In this document: piece by piece, positions 50,111 to 63,667 of the stretch
How positions within the stretch are numbered: position 1 is the stretch's first letter
Layout of the letters: each line of letters opens with the position of its first letter
Assembly (NCBI GenBank): GCA_026826555.1
Contig: JAKSZT010033882.1
Location: 731,926 to 795,925 of the forward strand
DNA: 64,000 nt
Reading direction: 5' to 3'
Origin: Tolypeutes matacus
Taxonomy: Eukaryota > Chordata > Mammalia > Cingulata > Chlamyphoridae
Position numbers and translations under genes: made by a program
Notes under the pieces: generated by a model
The model's database searches: none
Told to the model about the DNA's origin: nothing
Seen by the model: only the letters and a program-made list of their open reading frames with translations

Positions 50111-51905
50111 GAGGTCTGCATCATTTTCAACACTGTTAAAAATGTGTTGAAAATTTAATATTTAAATAGTCTGAGAAATATCTGGCATCTGCATCTGCAA
50201 GGTTTTCTGGTAACATTGCACTCTCTCACAACCTCACTTCTATTCTTGTCAGCCCTAGGTCCCAAGACTTTCTGAGATTCCCTTACTATTTATTAGGGTC
50301 ACTGGAATAGTTTTGCTCATTTTGTTGATGTTATTGCTGTAGCCAATGTTGTAAATGTGAATTTTGACATTTCCTTCCTGACACCAACAGGTTTCACCTT
50401 GGCATTGCTCTTTCTTTAGCTGCAGCAAGATTGGAGAAGGTGAATGTAGAGCTGGAAGCAGGAGACCTGAGTCTGTGCCTGAGACCCAGGAGGGATAAAG
50501 TAAGAGCAGCCACCTCAGAGTGTCAATGCTGGGAGCCAAGAGAAGGAGGGAAAGGCAAAAGCAGCAGGAGCAGGAAGTCTCCTCTTTGTGCCTTCACTCC
50601 TCTGCTGCACGAGACCCCAGGTCCTATGCTTTTATCTGCTCCTGCCCACCTGGCCAAACCCTGCCTGAGGCTGGTATATCATACTGGGGCATCTGTGACT
50701 TTAGACTCTTCCACAAAACATGTGATTCCCCTGCCTGACTCCCTGTCTTGCAGGACTTGATTGCTAAGAGCACTTCCCCTCCATATTACCAGTACTTATT
50801 TGCAACTAGTTTGGAGACAACCACAATTTACAGGTGAATTCACTGGGGAGCAGCATCACTCTGCCATTAGGGAACAGGGCAGCTCCCCAAACCTGTGCCC
50901 TTGGTTGTTTGAGTTTGCCAGGTACTGCCAATGCAAAATACCAGAAATAGGTTGGCTTTTATTGGAATTTATTAGGGTTAAAGCTTACAGTTCTGAGGCT
51001 GTGAAAATGTCCAAATCCAGGCATCATCACAAATGCTGTCTTAACAAGGGTCAGCTGCTGTTGGACTCCTGCCAAGGCAAAATGTTGGGTCTGCCTGTCT
51101 CTCTCTGCCTTCTCCTCCAAACTCACTTTCTCTTTGAACTCCACCATGGGCCAGCAGACACAATTGCTCACACCCCTCAATTCTCCTCTTGCCTGGAAGT
51201 CTTCAGCTTCAAGGTGCTCCATGACTCCCACCTCTGGCCTATCCCTCAACCTCTCAGGATTTCTGTTAATCTCCATAGCTGTCAGAGTTCCTGGAGCTTT
51301 CTCCCACATGACAGGGTAAACTTGGCAGCACTCTCTCTGTGTGTTCCATGTTGTAGGACTTCAGCACAAGGATTGGCATCCATCCTGGTGCCTGAAATCT
51401 AATCAGAGGCCCTTCACTAAACTAATGTAATCTAACAAAATGTGACCTCATCGAATTTTCCTTATCTGAATCAAACCAAAATTTCTTACATACAAAAGGT
51501 TTACACACACAGCAATGTGTTAGTAAGAACATGCTTTTCTGGGCTTCACACAAGACTCAAAGGAGGGCATTAACCAAGGGCACAGGGATCAGGAGGGGCC
51601 TCCTAAGTATGGGTGAAATGGGAACTCATGAAGCTGTGGTTGTACTTTGGGTGTGGCCATTATTGAGCAATGGGGTGCTGACCACCACTGCACTGGTCCC
51701 TGGAATGTTCCCAAGAAGAACTCAATATATTGTGCTTTCTCCACCAAATCTTTGCTCCAAAATCAGGTGTGTAAATCAGAGACGTGTGCCATTATTCCCA
51801 TCCCCAGAACCAGAGTGCACAGATTTTGCCTTGGGGGTCGGGGGGCAGAAAGCAGGTGGTAAAACTGAAAGCCCCTAATTTCCTCTCCAAAGAACTGATT
51901 GTAAA
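50111..51905. repeat. S block after ZNF U4, truncated by ERV2
   Basis: It follows the same landmarks as the inverted S blocks of arm B, with more divergence. It stops at an aactgattgta phrase, where the U5 copy (about 59,460) continues. It contains stop-poor short frames but no supported gene. Confidence 0.72.
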
Positions 51906-53740
51906 TAATTTTATAATGCTTCATATAATTGTACTCGCAACTCACCATTTCCCCCTTTTCTTATTTTGTAGCATTTATAGAAGTTTAACTGTTAATTTTT
52001 TATGATAAATATACATACATTCACAGGCTTACTAAATCAGGGAATACACGGATATACTTGGCTTATTTTGGGCTAGAATCCTGGATAGATACAAGATAAA
52101 TGTTAATATATATTTAGTTTAATAAGCTTATATTGAAAATTAGGGTGAGAAACAAATAACATAACTAAATAAAAGATTAAGTCAACATTGAACAAAGTTA
52201 CAGAATGACAGATAAATAGAGCCATCTTATATATACTTATCAATATTTAGCTTTTAGCTGGGAAGTGTTGAATTGTTGAAGTAGCACCTGATACCAGAGT
52301 TTTGGTTGACTGTGTTTAGGATTAATGAATTTGATACTATAGATGCCAACTTGTGAGTATTTTGTTAATTCCTGAGGAAAGGGAGAGCCTCCTCAGGAAG
52401 GAACACAACATTCCCTGGGAAGTACATTTTAAGGTTTATGAATCAATCCCTGGGAGAGTGGCCAGCTCCCCAGAGAGGAATACAACACCCATTGAAATGC
52501 ACTTTATATTTTTTTAATTTGTTACAAAACATCCCTGATATGCTAACTATTTTAATGTCCAATATTTTTCCTGAAATGTGAAAAGTGTTAACTAGCAAGT
52601 CATTGGTTTGTTGATTAACAAAGTTTTCTGTATGATGCTTTACTTTTAGGCTTCAACAATACTTGCTGGACTTGTGTTTTAATACATTTAGTTTCAGGAC
52701 TTTTGAAACTCATTAGAAGCAATTTACATATACATTTAATAAAACACATTTATGTGTAATACACAAGTTATTAAATTACTTAAGTATGCAATGTATTGTA
52801 TTAAAGTTTTGATTAGAATTTAAGTATATTATACATAATTCACAACTATAGTAGATTATACAACAACAGACATCCAATGAATAAACATTTGTTTCTCAAG
52901 CATTTAGATTCTTAATAGCATAATTAGAATGACCTCAATTTCTTTATTTTCTATAGTTTGAGACATAGGTAAAAACAAATTAGTTTTTCCTATTTGGGCC
53001 GTGGGGTAATACATTAACATGTAATTTTAATACTTACATTGGTTTTGTTGTTAATATTATAATTAGAATTGGGGCTCTTGCTTACAGTGTTGAATATAAA
53101 CTTGATTTATTGTTGGCTATTTTACAGGAAGGGGAATGTGGGCTGGATTGACTTGTTTAAGATAATATAAAAGAAATCTTTAGCAAGTTTTAAAACAAAG
53201 TGCTAGTGACATGACTGTATATTAATTTTTGGCAATAAACCAGCAATATTTGGGACCAGTGCATGCTGCAGTGATGTTATTTTATTTTACTATATTTTGC
53301 TGTTATACAGTACCCTGGCAACCTTTAGTGGCTGCTTTCTTTTTGTAGTTATAATTAAAAATTATGATTAATAGCATTATATTTTTATTTTAATATTATT
53401 TGGAAACATTATTAAATTTTCAGTAATTTTATACACTTTAAGGTATTTGTATGAAACTTTTATTCATATAACTTTAATTGTTATAAAATTAGAAAATTCC
53501 CTTTAATTATACAACTGTTTTAAATAATTCATTCAAATTATATCACATGAACATAACTATTTTTAGCATTTTAACTTTATTTAGGTAAAAGGCCAACTTA
53601 TATGTAAGTTTGAAATAAAAGCTATCGTTCAGGATTTGACTTTGAGAAAGCAGGTTTGAACATTGTGTTCTTTTTAAAAGTGATAAGACCTGTTTCTCTA
53701 TGGAAACAATAAGTTTAAAGTACAAGAACCTATTTTGAAA
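51906..53740 (-). other. ERV2 AT-rich core
   Basis: This is homologous to ERV1 about 42,744-44,570. The GC-richer island is conserved at about 52,370-52,500. No coding potential is seen. Confidence 0.8.
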
Positions 53741-53854
53741 GGGTTAGGGTTAGGGTTAGGGTTAGGGTTAGGGTTAGTGTTAGGATAAAGTTAAGGTTAC
53801 GGTTAGGGTTAGGGTTAGTGTTAGGATAGGGTTAGGCTAGGGTTAGGGTTAGGG
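53741..53854 (+). repeat. Interstitial telomeric repeat (TTAGGG)n
   Basis: About 114 bp of TTAGGG units read on the plus strand, with perfect runs at both ends and degenerate units (ttagtg, ttaggataaag, ttacgg) in the middle. It lies exactly at a roughly 1 kb deletion in ERV2 relative to ERV1. Confidence 0.95.
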
Positions 53855-53925
53855 AGTAATAAACTTAGTTTCAGCTGAGGAAGGATCAGCAGCTGTACTG
53901 CTTTTGGTAACTGCCTTAAGTTCTT

Positions 53926-55549
53926 TTACAGGCTGGATTGAACTGCTGTGTTCCTGACTGGGTAGATTTGAGCAAGGCTGGGAAATGTGTTCATATTGCT
54001 TGTCTGAGGGCCTTGAGCATGGTTCATTTCAAAGTTTCCCAACTTATTAATGTGACTACCATTTTTATGATATTTAGAATGACATTCCTTGACCCAGTGT
54101 AACCCTTTTGACATTTTGGATCCACATGAGTTGGTATTGATTTATTATTGCTGCTAAATGGAGCTCTTACACTAGTTTGGCTTGGCAACCTTTTTTTCAT
54201 ATGACCTGATTTCTCACATTTAAAGTAATTTAAATTATTAACAACAGGACTACATCCCTTTAGAGCAGCTACAAGAAGGTTCATGTTATAGGTATTATAC
54301 CCAATATTTTAGCATGTTTTTATATAATCCTGTAAAGTACTTCCATTTGCCATTATCAGACATAAAACCTTTTTACACTAACTGTTAGCATTATTAAAAG
54401 CCAACATTAGAATAAGCATTTCTTTAAGATCAGATTTAGTTAATGTCTTGTTGACTACATCTACCACCCTTCCTACAAATTCAGCATAGGTTTCAGTATT
54501 TCCTTGCACAATTTTTGAAAATGAATGTACAGCCTGTCAGGGGTGGAGATTCATCACCAGGCATCTAGACAGCACACTCGCACTTGTAAAATGGCAATAT
54601 TATCATATTGAACTTGGTGAGGAATTTCAGGTCATTGACCTCCTCCTAATATTTGTTCAGCAGTAATAGGCACTGGTGAATATTGCTGTTGATTTCATCG
54701 TGCTACAATATTAGCTTCATCAGCCCACCACGTTTTAAATTGTAAAAAATTTTGCTGCATTAAGTAGAGCTTGAGCTAACAAATCCCAATCCCAGTGCAT
54801 TAATCTGTTTGCTTTTCCCATTTCTTGCACCAATTCTGAGTATAAGGAGAATTTACACCATATTGAATACATGCTTTCTTAAAATATTTGATAGCTTTAA
54901 AAGGAATAGGATCATGCTCATATTGTACACCCCCTTGGGGATTGTTAGCAGCTACTGGAGTTTGAGTTATTGTTACTGGAAAAGTAAAACAAAAGTTGCA
55001 TAGCTTCTGAATTTCCTTCTCTACTTCCCTGTGCTTTATTTTTCATAATTGAAGAGGATGGTGCAGGCACAAAATCAGTATCTTTGGATGGTCATCAAAT
55101 GTTGTAAAGAATGGATTAGTAGATACCTTAGGAGGCACAGATGCTGGTTTAAAAGACAATAAATCATCTCTTGGAGTGGACGGTTTAACAACCACTGGAA
55201 AAGTTCCATAATCTCCCTTTTTCTTTTTTTTCTTTTTATTAGACATGAGTTTACCTGTTTTTGCATGTTCATTAATTTTTTCAGATATATATTCATTAAA
55301 ATTATCATTAGCTTGTTCTGCTATAGTGTTAGCAATAGCAGTATCCATTTTAATATCTTCATTTTCATCTAACTGTAATGGCTCAAGAGGAACAGAAATA
55401 AGACTATACAAAGACCATACATAACACTGTTTCTGTACAAGAGAAAAGAGTTCTAGTAACTTTAGTGTCATCACAGATACCCCTGTATTCTTTAACAGGG
55501 CTTTCAAAACTTGTGAATATTCCTCTAACTGAGTCAACTGATTACTCAT
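53926..55549 (-). pseudogene. gag: ERV2 gag remnant
   Basis: The matrix start is at 55,549 on the minus strand. Here the second residue is S (M-S-N-Q), so the myristoylation glycine kept in ERV1 is lost. The frame is open through matrix to 55,043, including a lysine run. Capsid (about 54,330-55,000) is interrupted. The major homology region is still readable near 54,480-54,525. In nucleocapsid (53,926-54,284) the first knuckle has lost its first cysteine (YFKCEKSGH), and a frameshift follows. It is dead. Confidence 0.83.
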
Positions 55550-55653
55550 TACCCTGATGATCAAGATTATTTGAGTCACAAACAGAATGCAAGGACCGTC
55601 TGACCCAGCAGTGCTTGTTTCCATGACACTGATCCAGAGGAAAGTCTGATCGT

Positions 55654-55671
55654 GATCCACATTGGGTGCCA
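55654..55671 (-). promoter_or_regulatory. ERV2 primer-binding site (tRNA-Lys type)
   Basis: On the minus strand tggcacccaatgtggatc lies two bases after the LTR. It resembles the tRNA-Lys1,2 PBS. Confidence 0.82.
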
Positions 55672-55673
55672 TC

Positions 55674-56060
55674 TGTTGTAATTCAACATGGAGGTAGACC
55701 GTGCTTGGAATGATCCAAAGTAAGTTTGGGACCAAGGGACCTCACTCCTTGTGGAATGCAGGCAAGTTTATTTAGGCTGAGCATGCTTTTTATACTGCAA
55801 GCTGATAACAAAATTAGGGCATCATTCACTACTTCCTCAGCTTGGTACTTGAGAGCACATCCTGTTTCTGTGTTCCCAGACAATCTTTCTTGGGAATTCA
55901 GACAACAACATTTTAGTGGCATGTTCATTCTGCTCTGCCTCCCCCCACTGATGTCTGCAGTATGCAGTGTCCTTGGAGACATTTATTAATGTTTCTCTGT
56001 CAGCAATCATGGTTTTTAAAAGCTTAACCCTTATGCTCTTGCTCTCAGCATCTTTTCAAA
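55674..56060 (-). repeat. ERV2 5' LTR
   Basis: It is collinear with the ERV1 LTRs in reverse complement. The 3' border ends ACAACA on the minus strand, as in the ERV1 3' LTR. The first few bases at 56,055-56,060 have degenerated into an A run. Confidence 0.85.
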
Positions 56061-57685
<1,625 letters not shown>

Positions 57686-59612
57686 CATCATTTTCAACAC
57701 TGTTAAAATGTGTTGAAAATTTAATATTTAATTAGTTTGAGAAATATCTGGCATCTGCACCCTCTGAGGTTTTCTGCAAACATGGCTCTATCTCACACCC
57801 TCACTTCAATTCTTGTCCACCTTAGGTCCCAGGACTTTCTGGGATTCCCATACTATTTATTAGGCTCACTGGCCTAATATTGCTCATTCTGGTGATGTTA
57901 TTGCTGTAGGCAATGCTGTAATGTGAATTTTGACATTTCCTTCCTGGCACCAACAATTTTCATCTTGATATTGTTCTTTCTTTAGCTGCCCCAAGATAGG
58001 AGAAGATGAATGTACAACTGGTAGCAGGAGACCTGAGACTGTGCCTGAGACATTGGAGGGGTACAGTAAGAGCAGCCTCCTCAGAGGGTCAACCCTGGAG
58101 GCCAAGGGAAGGAGGGAAGGTCAAAAGGAGCAGAAGCAGGAAGTTTCCTGTCTGTGCCCTGACTAATCTGCTGCACCAGATCCCAGGTCCCATGCTTTTT
58201 AACTGCCCTTGCCCACTGGCCAACCACTTCCTGAGGCAGGTACATCATGCTGGGGTTTCTGTGACTTTAGACTAGTCCCCAAATTTTGTGACTCCTCTGC
58301 CTGACTCCCTGTTTGTAGGCCTTGCTGGTCTAGGCCACTTCCTCCTCCATCTTACCAGTACTCATTCCCGCCTAGTCTGGAGACACCCACATTTTACAGG
58401 TGAATTCACTGAGCATCAGCATCACACTGTCATTTGGGAACAGGGCATCTCTCCAAAACTTTGTCTCTAACTGTTTGAGTTTGCTAAGTGCTGATAATGC
58501 AAAATACCAGAAATTAGTTGGCTTGTATTGGTATTTAAGGGTTAAAGCTTACAGTTCAAGGCTGTCAAAATGTCCAAATCAAGGCATCATCAAAAATGCT
58601 GTATTAGCAAGGGTCAGCTGCTCCTGGGCTCTTGCCAAGGCAAAATGTTGGGCTTGCCTGTCTACCTCAGCCTTTTCTTCAAAACTCAATTTCTCTCTGA
58701 GATCAGCAGTGGGCCATCAGGCACAATTGCTCACACCACTCCCTTCTCCTCTGGACTGGATGTCTTCAGGTTCAAGCTGCTCCATGACCGTAGCCTCTGG
58801 CCTCTCCCTCAGCCACTCAAAGTTTCTGTGTCTCTCCACAGCTGTAGGAGATCCTGGAGCCCTCTCCCACATGGCAGGGTAAACATGGCAGCAATCTTTC
58901 TCTTTGTGTTTCATGTGTGTAAGACTTCAACATAATGATTGGGGTCCAACTTGGTGCCTGAAATCTAATCAGAGGTCCTTAACTAAACTAAAGCAATCTA
59001 ACAAAAAATGACCTGATCAAAGGTCCCTTATCTGAATCCAACCAAATTGTCCTACATACAAAAGCCTTACACACACAGCAATGGGTCAGTAAGAACATAC
59101 TTTTCCGGGGGCCACACAAGACTCAAACGAGGGCATTAACCCAGGGAACAGGGATCAGGAGGGGTCTCCTAAGTACAGGATTAATGGGAACTCATGAAGC
59201 AGTGGCTGTACTTTGGATGTGGCCATCATTGAGCAAAATGGGGTGCTGACCACCATTACACTGGTCCCTAGAATGGCTTCAAGAAGAACTCAATATACTG
59301 TCCTTTCTCCACCAAATCTTAGCTCCATAATCAGGTGTGTATCTTGAGAAGTGTGCCATTATTCCCATCCCCAGAGCCAGAGCACACATATTTTGCCTGG
59401 GTGGTGGGCAGGCAGGAAGAAGTCTGTAAAACTGAAAGCCCCTAATTTCTCCTTCAAGGAACTGATTACATTTTCAACAGAATGGAGAAATTCAACCCTA
59501 AGAGTGCTCTCAAAAGCAGTGGAGATTGTCTAGGGACTGATATTTAATTCATCTCAATCCTTCAGGAAGAAGTGAAATTCATATCTTTACAGATGAGTAA
59601 AATCTAATAAAG
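57686..59612. repeat. S block after ZNF U5, interrupted by L1
   Basis: It is collinear with the U4 S block and continues a little farther (to about 59,612), where an L1 5' end begins. No supported gene is present. Confidence 0.72.
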
Positions 59613-60756
59613 TCATGACTTCCGGGAAGATGGCAGATTAGTAAGACACAGGAATCTATTCTCCAGGAAAATAGCTAGAGAACAGGGTGACACCAATTCA
59701 AAATAGATCTTCTAGGGTTTACGACAGCAGGTGAAGTGTGTACATCACCCAGAGGAGAGTGGGACAAAACTGGGAAATTCCATTGACAGAACCAGAACCT
59801 TGAGTTGGAACCAGCAGCACCTGCTGCTTCCAGCACCCTTCCCCCACACACTTTAGAATTCTCAGGTCTCTGGGCCTGCTACTACAGATGAAGAGTGCTC
59901 CAGGTAACTACAACTCCTGGAAAGGAGAGAGAGTGGGACACAGCCTTTGGCTGACTCAGGTTCTGACCCATAAATTATGGCTACAGAGCCCCATGGACCC
60001 TTCCACAAAGCAGTTTGTCCTGGGAGCCTAGGAAAGACTGGAAAAATCTGAACCTTGCAACCTCCCTCTCTTCTAGCCTGGACTAATTGTTGAGGACTCC
60101 ACAGGAGAGGGGAGAGAGAGCCTGGGGATGGGCCTGCTTTTGACTTGCAAGTTTGGTCTGCCCTGTGCTGAGAGGCCTTCCAGGCCAGGTGGGGTTGTGC
60201 CATTCTTTGCCTTGGAGCCTGCAAGGGGCTAAAGATATACAAACCTCCCAATGTCCTCTGCTACTAACAGAGACTGATTATTGAGGATTCAGAGGTGAAA
60301 GTAGATATTTCCTAGCTGGGAAAAGGGAGAGGTATACCAGAGAAGACTGGAGAACAGTTTCATATAGTTTGATTTACTAGGCTCTTAGCCCCCCGACAGG
60401 AAAGTCTACCACATTGATCTGGTCTGTATCACAAAAAAATACACTATGACCAGGTATTGAATTGAGAGCTGCCAATGAGTGCCATCTCCTGGCAGACCAA
60501 GGAAGTGCACATAAGAAAATTAATAAGTAGGAAAGGATTTTCCTGGCTTCTGTAGCCTCCCTACCCAAAGCCCTAGGAAACGAACCTACAACCAATTACT
60601 GGGTCCAGTGCCCAGTTTTGAGCAACCAGCAGGACAATCCTAAGAATCAAGTTCGAGCCAAAAATCAAAGAGCTGTGGTAACTCACAGCCTCCTGCCACT
60701 AAAACCCTTTAAAAGAGAAAGAGATAGAACATCTAACTAAAATACAACCTAACCAG

Positions 60757-61589
60757 ATGCCTAAACCTCAGCAAAAAATTATGAGCCATATTAAGAAAAT
60801 AAATGACATGGCTCAAGAAAAGGAATAAATTAAGGTCCCAGGAGAGCTGCTGAATTTGATAGAACTAATCAGTGAGATGAGCACAAATTTCCAAAATGAA
60901 ATTAATGAGATGAAAGACAATATAGTTAAGATATAAATGACATCAAGAAGACAAGGAGCGAATGCAAAGAGAATTTGATATCCTGAACAAAAAAGTAACG
61001 GAGTTCATGGGAATGAAAGACACAATAGGTGAAGTGAAAAACACATTTGAGGCATACAATGGCAGACTCGAAATGATAGAAGAAAGAATAAGTGATACCA
61101 AAGACAGAGCAGCTAAAGTTGAAGAGAGAAAAGAACACAGAGAGAAAAGAATGGAAAAAAATAGAGCCGGGACTCTGAGAGTTGAATGACAACACAAAAC
61201 ACAACAACGTACATGTCATGGGACTTCCAGAAGGGGAAGAGAAAGGAAAAGGAGCAGAAAGAGAATTTGAGGAAATAATAACTGAAAATTTGCTAACTCT
61301 CACAAAAGAAATGAACTTACATGTCCAAGAAGCACACCGTACCCCAATGTGAATAAATCCAAATAGACCTATGCCAAGATGCATACTATTCAAAATGTCA
61401 AATGTAAAAGATAAAGAAAAACTTCTCAGAGCAGCAAGAGGGAAGCAAATGATCATGTACAAAGGATATCCAGTGAGACTTAGTGCAGATTTCTCTTCAG
61501 AAACAATGGAGGCAAAAAGACAGTGGTATGATACAATTAGGAAACTGAAAGAGAAAAACTGCCAGCCAAGAATTCTTTATCCAGGATAA
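60757..61589 (+). pseudogene. L1 ORF1 remnant (RNA-binding chaperone)
   Basis: It starts MPKPQQK at 60,757. A coiled-coil-like, charge-rich part (about 60,900-61,190) lies in two frames with stops. The C-terminal RNA-binding region (61,371-61,589) is recognised by RCILFKMSNVKDKEKLLRAAR and KEKNCQPRILYP. ORF1p normally trimerises and coats L1 RNA. At about 277 codons' length with several stops, this copy is inactive. Confidence 0.85.
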
Positions 61590-61824
61590 CCGTCCTTCAC
61601 ATATGAAAGTGAGTATAAAATATTCACAAACAAACAAAGTAAGAGAGTTTGGAAAAAAGAATCCACCTTTGCAGGAAATATTAAAGGAAACATTAGAAAC
61701 TGAAAGGAAAAGACAGGAGAGAGAGACTTGGAGGAGAATATAGCAGAAAGAAAGGCAGAAAGGGTAACCAAAATTGGAAAAAGAGAGACAAAAACAAGAT
61801 GGCATATGAAAACCAAAGAATAAA

Positions 61825-63667
61825 ATGGAGGAAATAAATAGTGCATTTTCAGTAATATCATTGAATGTGAACGGATTAAATTCTGCAATCAAAAGATACA
61901 AGCTGACAGAATGGATAAAAAACATGAGCCATCCATATGCTGCTTACAAGAAATTCACCTCAGACCCAGGGATACAAACCAGCTTCAATAAAAGGTTGGA
62001 AAAAGATACTCCATGGGAATAGTAAACAGAAAAGAGCAGGGGTAGCTATACTAATATCAGACAAAACAGACTTTAAATGCAAAAAAGTGATAAGAGATAC
62101 AGAATGCCATTGTATATTAATTAAAGGGATGATCCTCCAGGAAGATATAACAGTCATAAATATCTACGAACCTAACCAGGGTGCCCCACAATATATGAGC
62201 CAAACTCTGGCAAAACTGAAGGGACAAATAGACATTTCTACAATAATAGTTGGAGACTTCAAAACCCCTCTCACAGCATTAGATAGAACAACTAGACAGA
62301 AGATCAACAAGGAAGCAGTGAACTTGAACAATATGATAAACAAGTTAGACCTAACAGACATACAGAACACTGCATCCAAACTAAGCGGGTTATAATTTCT
62401 TCTCAAGTGCCCATGGACCTTTCTCTAGGATAAGACCACATGTTAGGTCAAAATTCTGATCCCAATAAATATAAAAACATTGTTATTAAACAAAGCACCT
62501 TCTCAGATCATAATGGAATGAAACTAGAAATCAATAACATACAGGAAAAAAGTAAATTTGCAAATGTGTGGAGATGGAACAACACACTCCTAAACATTCG
62601 GTAGGTCAAAGAAGAAATTGCAAGTGAAATCAATAAATATATTGAGACAAATGAAAATGAGAATGAAATGTCTCAAAACATATTGGATACAGTGAAGGCA
62701 GTCTTGAGAGGGAAATTTATAGCCCTAAATGCCTATATTAAAAAACAAGAAAGAGCTAAACTCAAAGATAACAACTAGAGAAACTAAAAAAAAAAAAAAA
62801 ACAGCAAACCGATCCCAAAGCAAGCAGAAGGAAAGAAATAATAAAGATTAGAGCAAAAAATAAATGAAATTGAGAACAGAAAAGAAATAGAGAAATTCAA
62901 CAAAAACAAATCCTGGTTCTTTGAGAAGATCAATAAAATTATCAAATCCCTCGCTAGACTAAGAAAGAGAAAAAGAGAGAAGATGCAAATAAACACAATC
63001 AGAAATGAAAGGGGGAAATTACAAATGACCTCACAGGAATAAAAAGAATCATAAGAGGATATTATGAGAAAGTATATGGCAACAAACTAGACAATCTAGA
63101 TGAAATGGACAAATTTCTAGAAACACATAACCAACCTACACTGATGCTACAAAAAATACAAGAACTTAACAAACCAATCACAATTATGAATCTGTCATCA
63201 AAAATCTCCCAGCAAAGAAAAGTCCAAGATCAGATGGCTTCACAGGTGAATTCTACCAAGCATTTCAAAAGGAATTAACACCAATCCTGTTCAAACTCTT
63301 CCAAAAAATTGAAGAGGAGGGAAAATTACCCAACACATTTTATGAAGTCAACATCACCCTAATACCAAAGCCAGATAAAGATTACACAAGAAAAGAAAAT
63401 TACAGACCAATCCCTCTAATGAACATAGACACAAATATTCTCAACAAAATACTTGCAAATCGAATCCAACAGCATATCAAAAGACTTATACATCAAGACC
63501 ATGTGGGGTTTATTCCTGGTATGAAAGGCAGGTTCAACAAAAGAAAATCAAAGTAATACACCACATTAACAAATTGAAGGAAAAAACCACATGATCATCT
63601 CAATAGATGCAGAAAAGTCATTCAACAAAATCCAACCTCTTTTTTGGATAAAAATGCTTCAAAATGA
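61825..63667 (+). pseudogene. L1 ORF2 5' part (endonuclease, partial RT)
   Basis: The N-terminus with SLNVNGLNSAIKR is at about 61,858-61,896. Endonuclease follows to about 62,400 with a GDFKTPLTALDR motif, where K replaces the usual N. A stop at 62,393 and further frame breaks follow. The RT start is seen at about 63,215-63,260, where [13 protein letters not shown] stands for [13 protein letters not shown]. The catalytic FADD box is missing because the element is cut off at 63,667. Confidence 0.87.

Larger units (their letters stand above)
51906..56060 (-). mobile_element. ERV2: minus-strand relative of ERV1, 5' half only
   Basis: On the minus strand the order is 5' LTR (56,060-55,674), Lys-type PBS, gag remnant, a telomeric repeat tract and AT-rich core. 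It ends at 51,906, at the point corresponding to about 44,570 in ERV1, just before env. There is no env or 3' LTR. Relative to ERV1 it lacks about 1.0 kb (ERV1 41,750-42,743), where the telomeric repeat sits. The left junction is in an S block. The right junction is inside ZNF U5 coding sequence. Confidence 0.86.
59613..63667 (+). mobile_element. L1e: L1 with 5' UTR, ORF1 and part of ORF2
   Basis: The junction with the S block is followed by cttccgggaagatggcag, the kind of GGAAGATGGC start found at L1 5' ends. A 5' UTR of about 1.1 kb, ORF1 (60,757-61,589), a 235 bp spacer and ORF2 (from 61,825) follow. The element is broken off in the reverse transcriptase domain at 63,667, directly against ERV3 sequence. 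It is the only L1 here with its 5' end. Confidence 0.87.

Noticed and set aside
50761..51402. Open frame of 213 codons in the U4 S block
   Set aside because: It is the longest frame in the S blocks but is not preserved in U5 or in the arms, where stops interrupt it. The translation is low in recognisable features, so chance is the likely cause.
53741..53854. Telomeric tract as evidence of an ancient chromosome end-to-end fusion
   Set aside because: A fusion scar would show head-to-head TTAGGG and CCCTAA arrays. Here only one orientation is present, inside one ERV that continues on both sides.
60926..61462. Minus-strand frame of 178 codons in L1e
   Set aside because: It is antisense to the A-rich ORF1 of L1e. 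The translation is Ser/Phe/Leu-rich, as expected from reading an A-rich coding strand backward.
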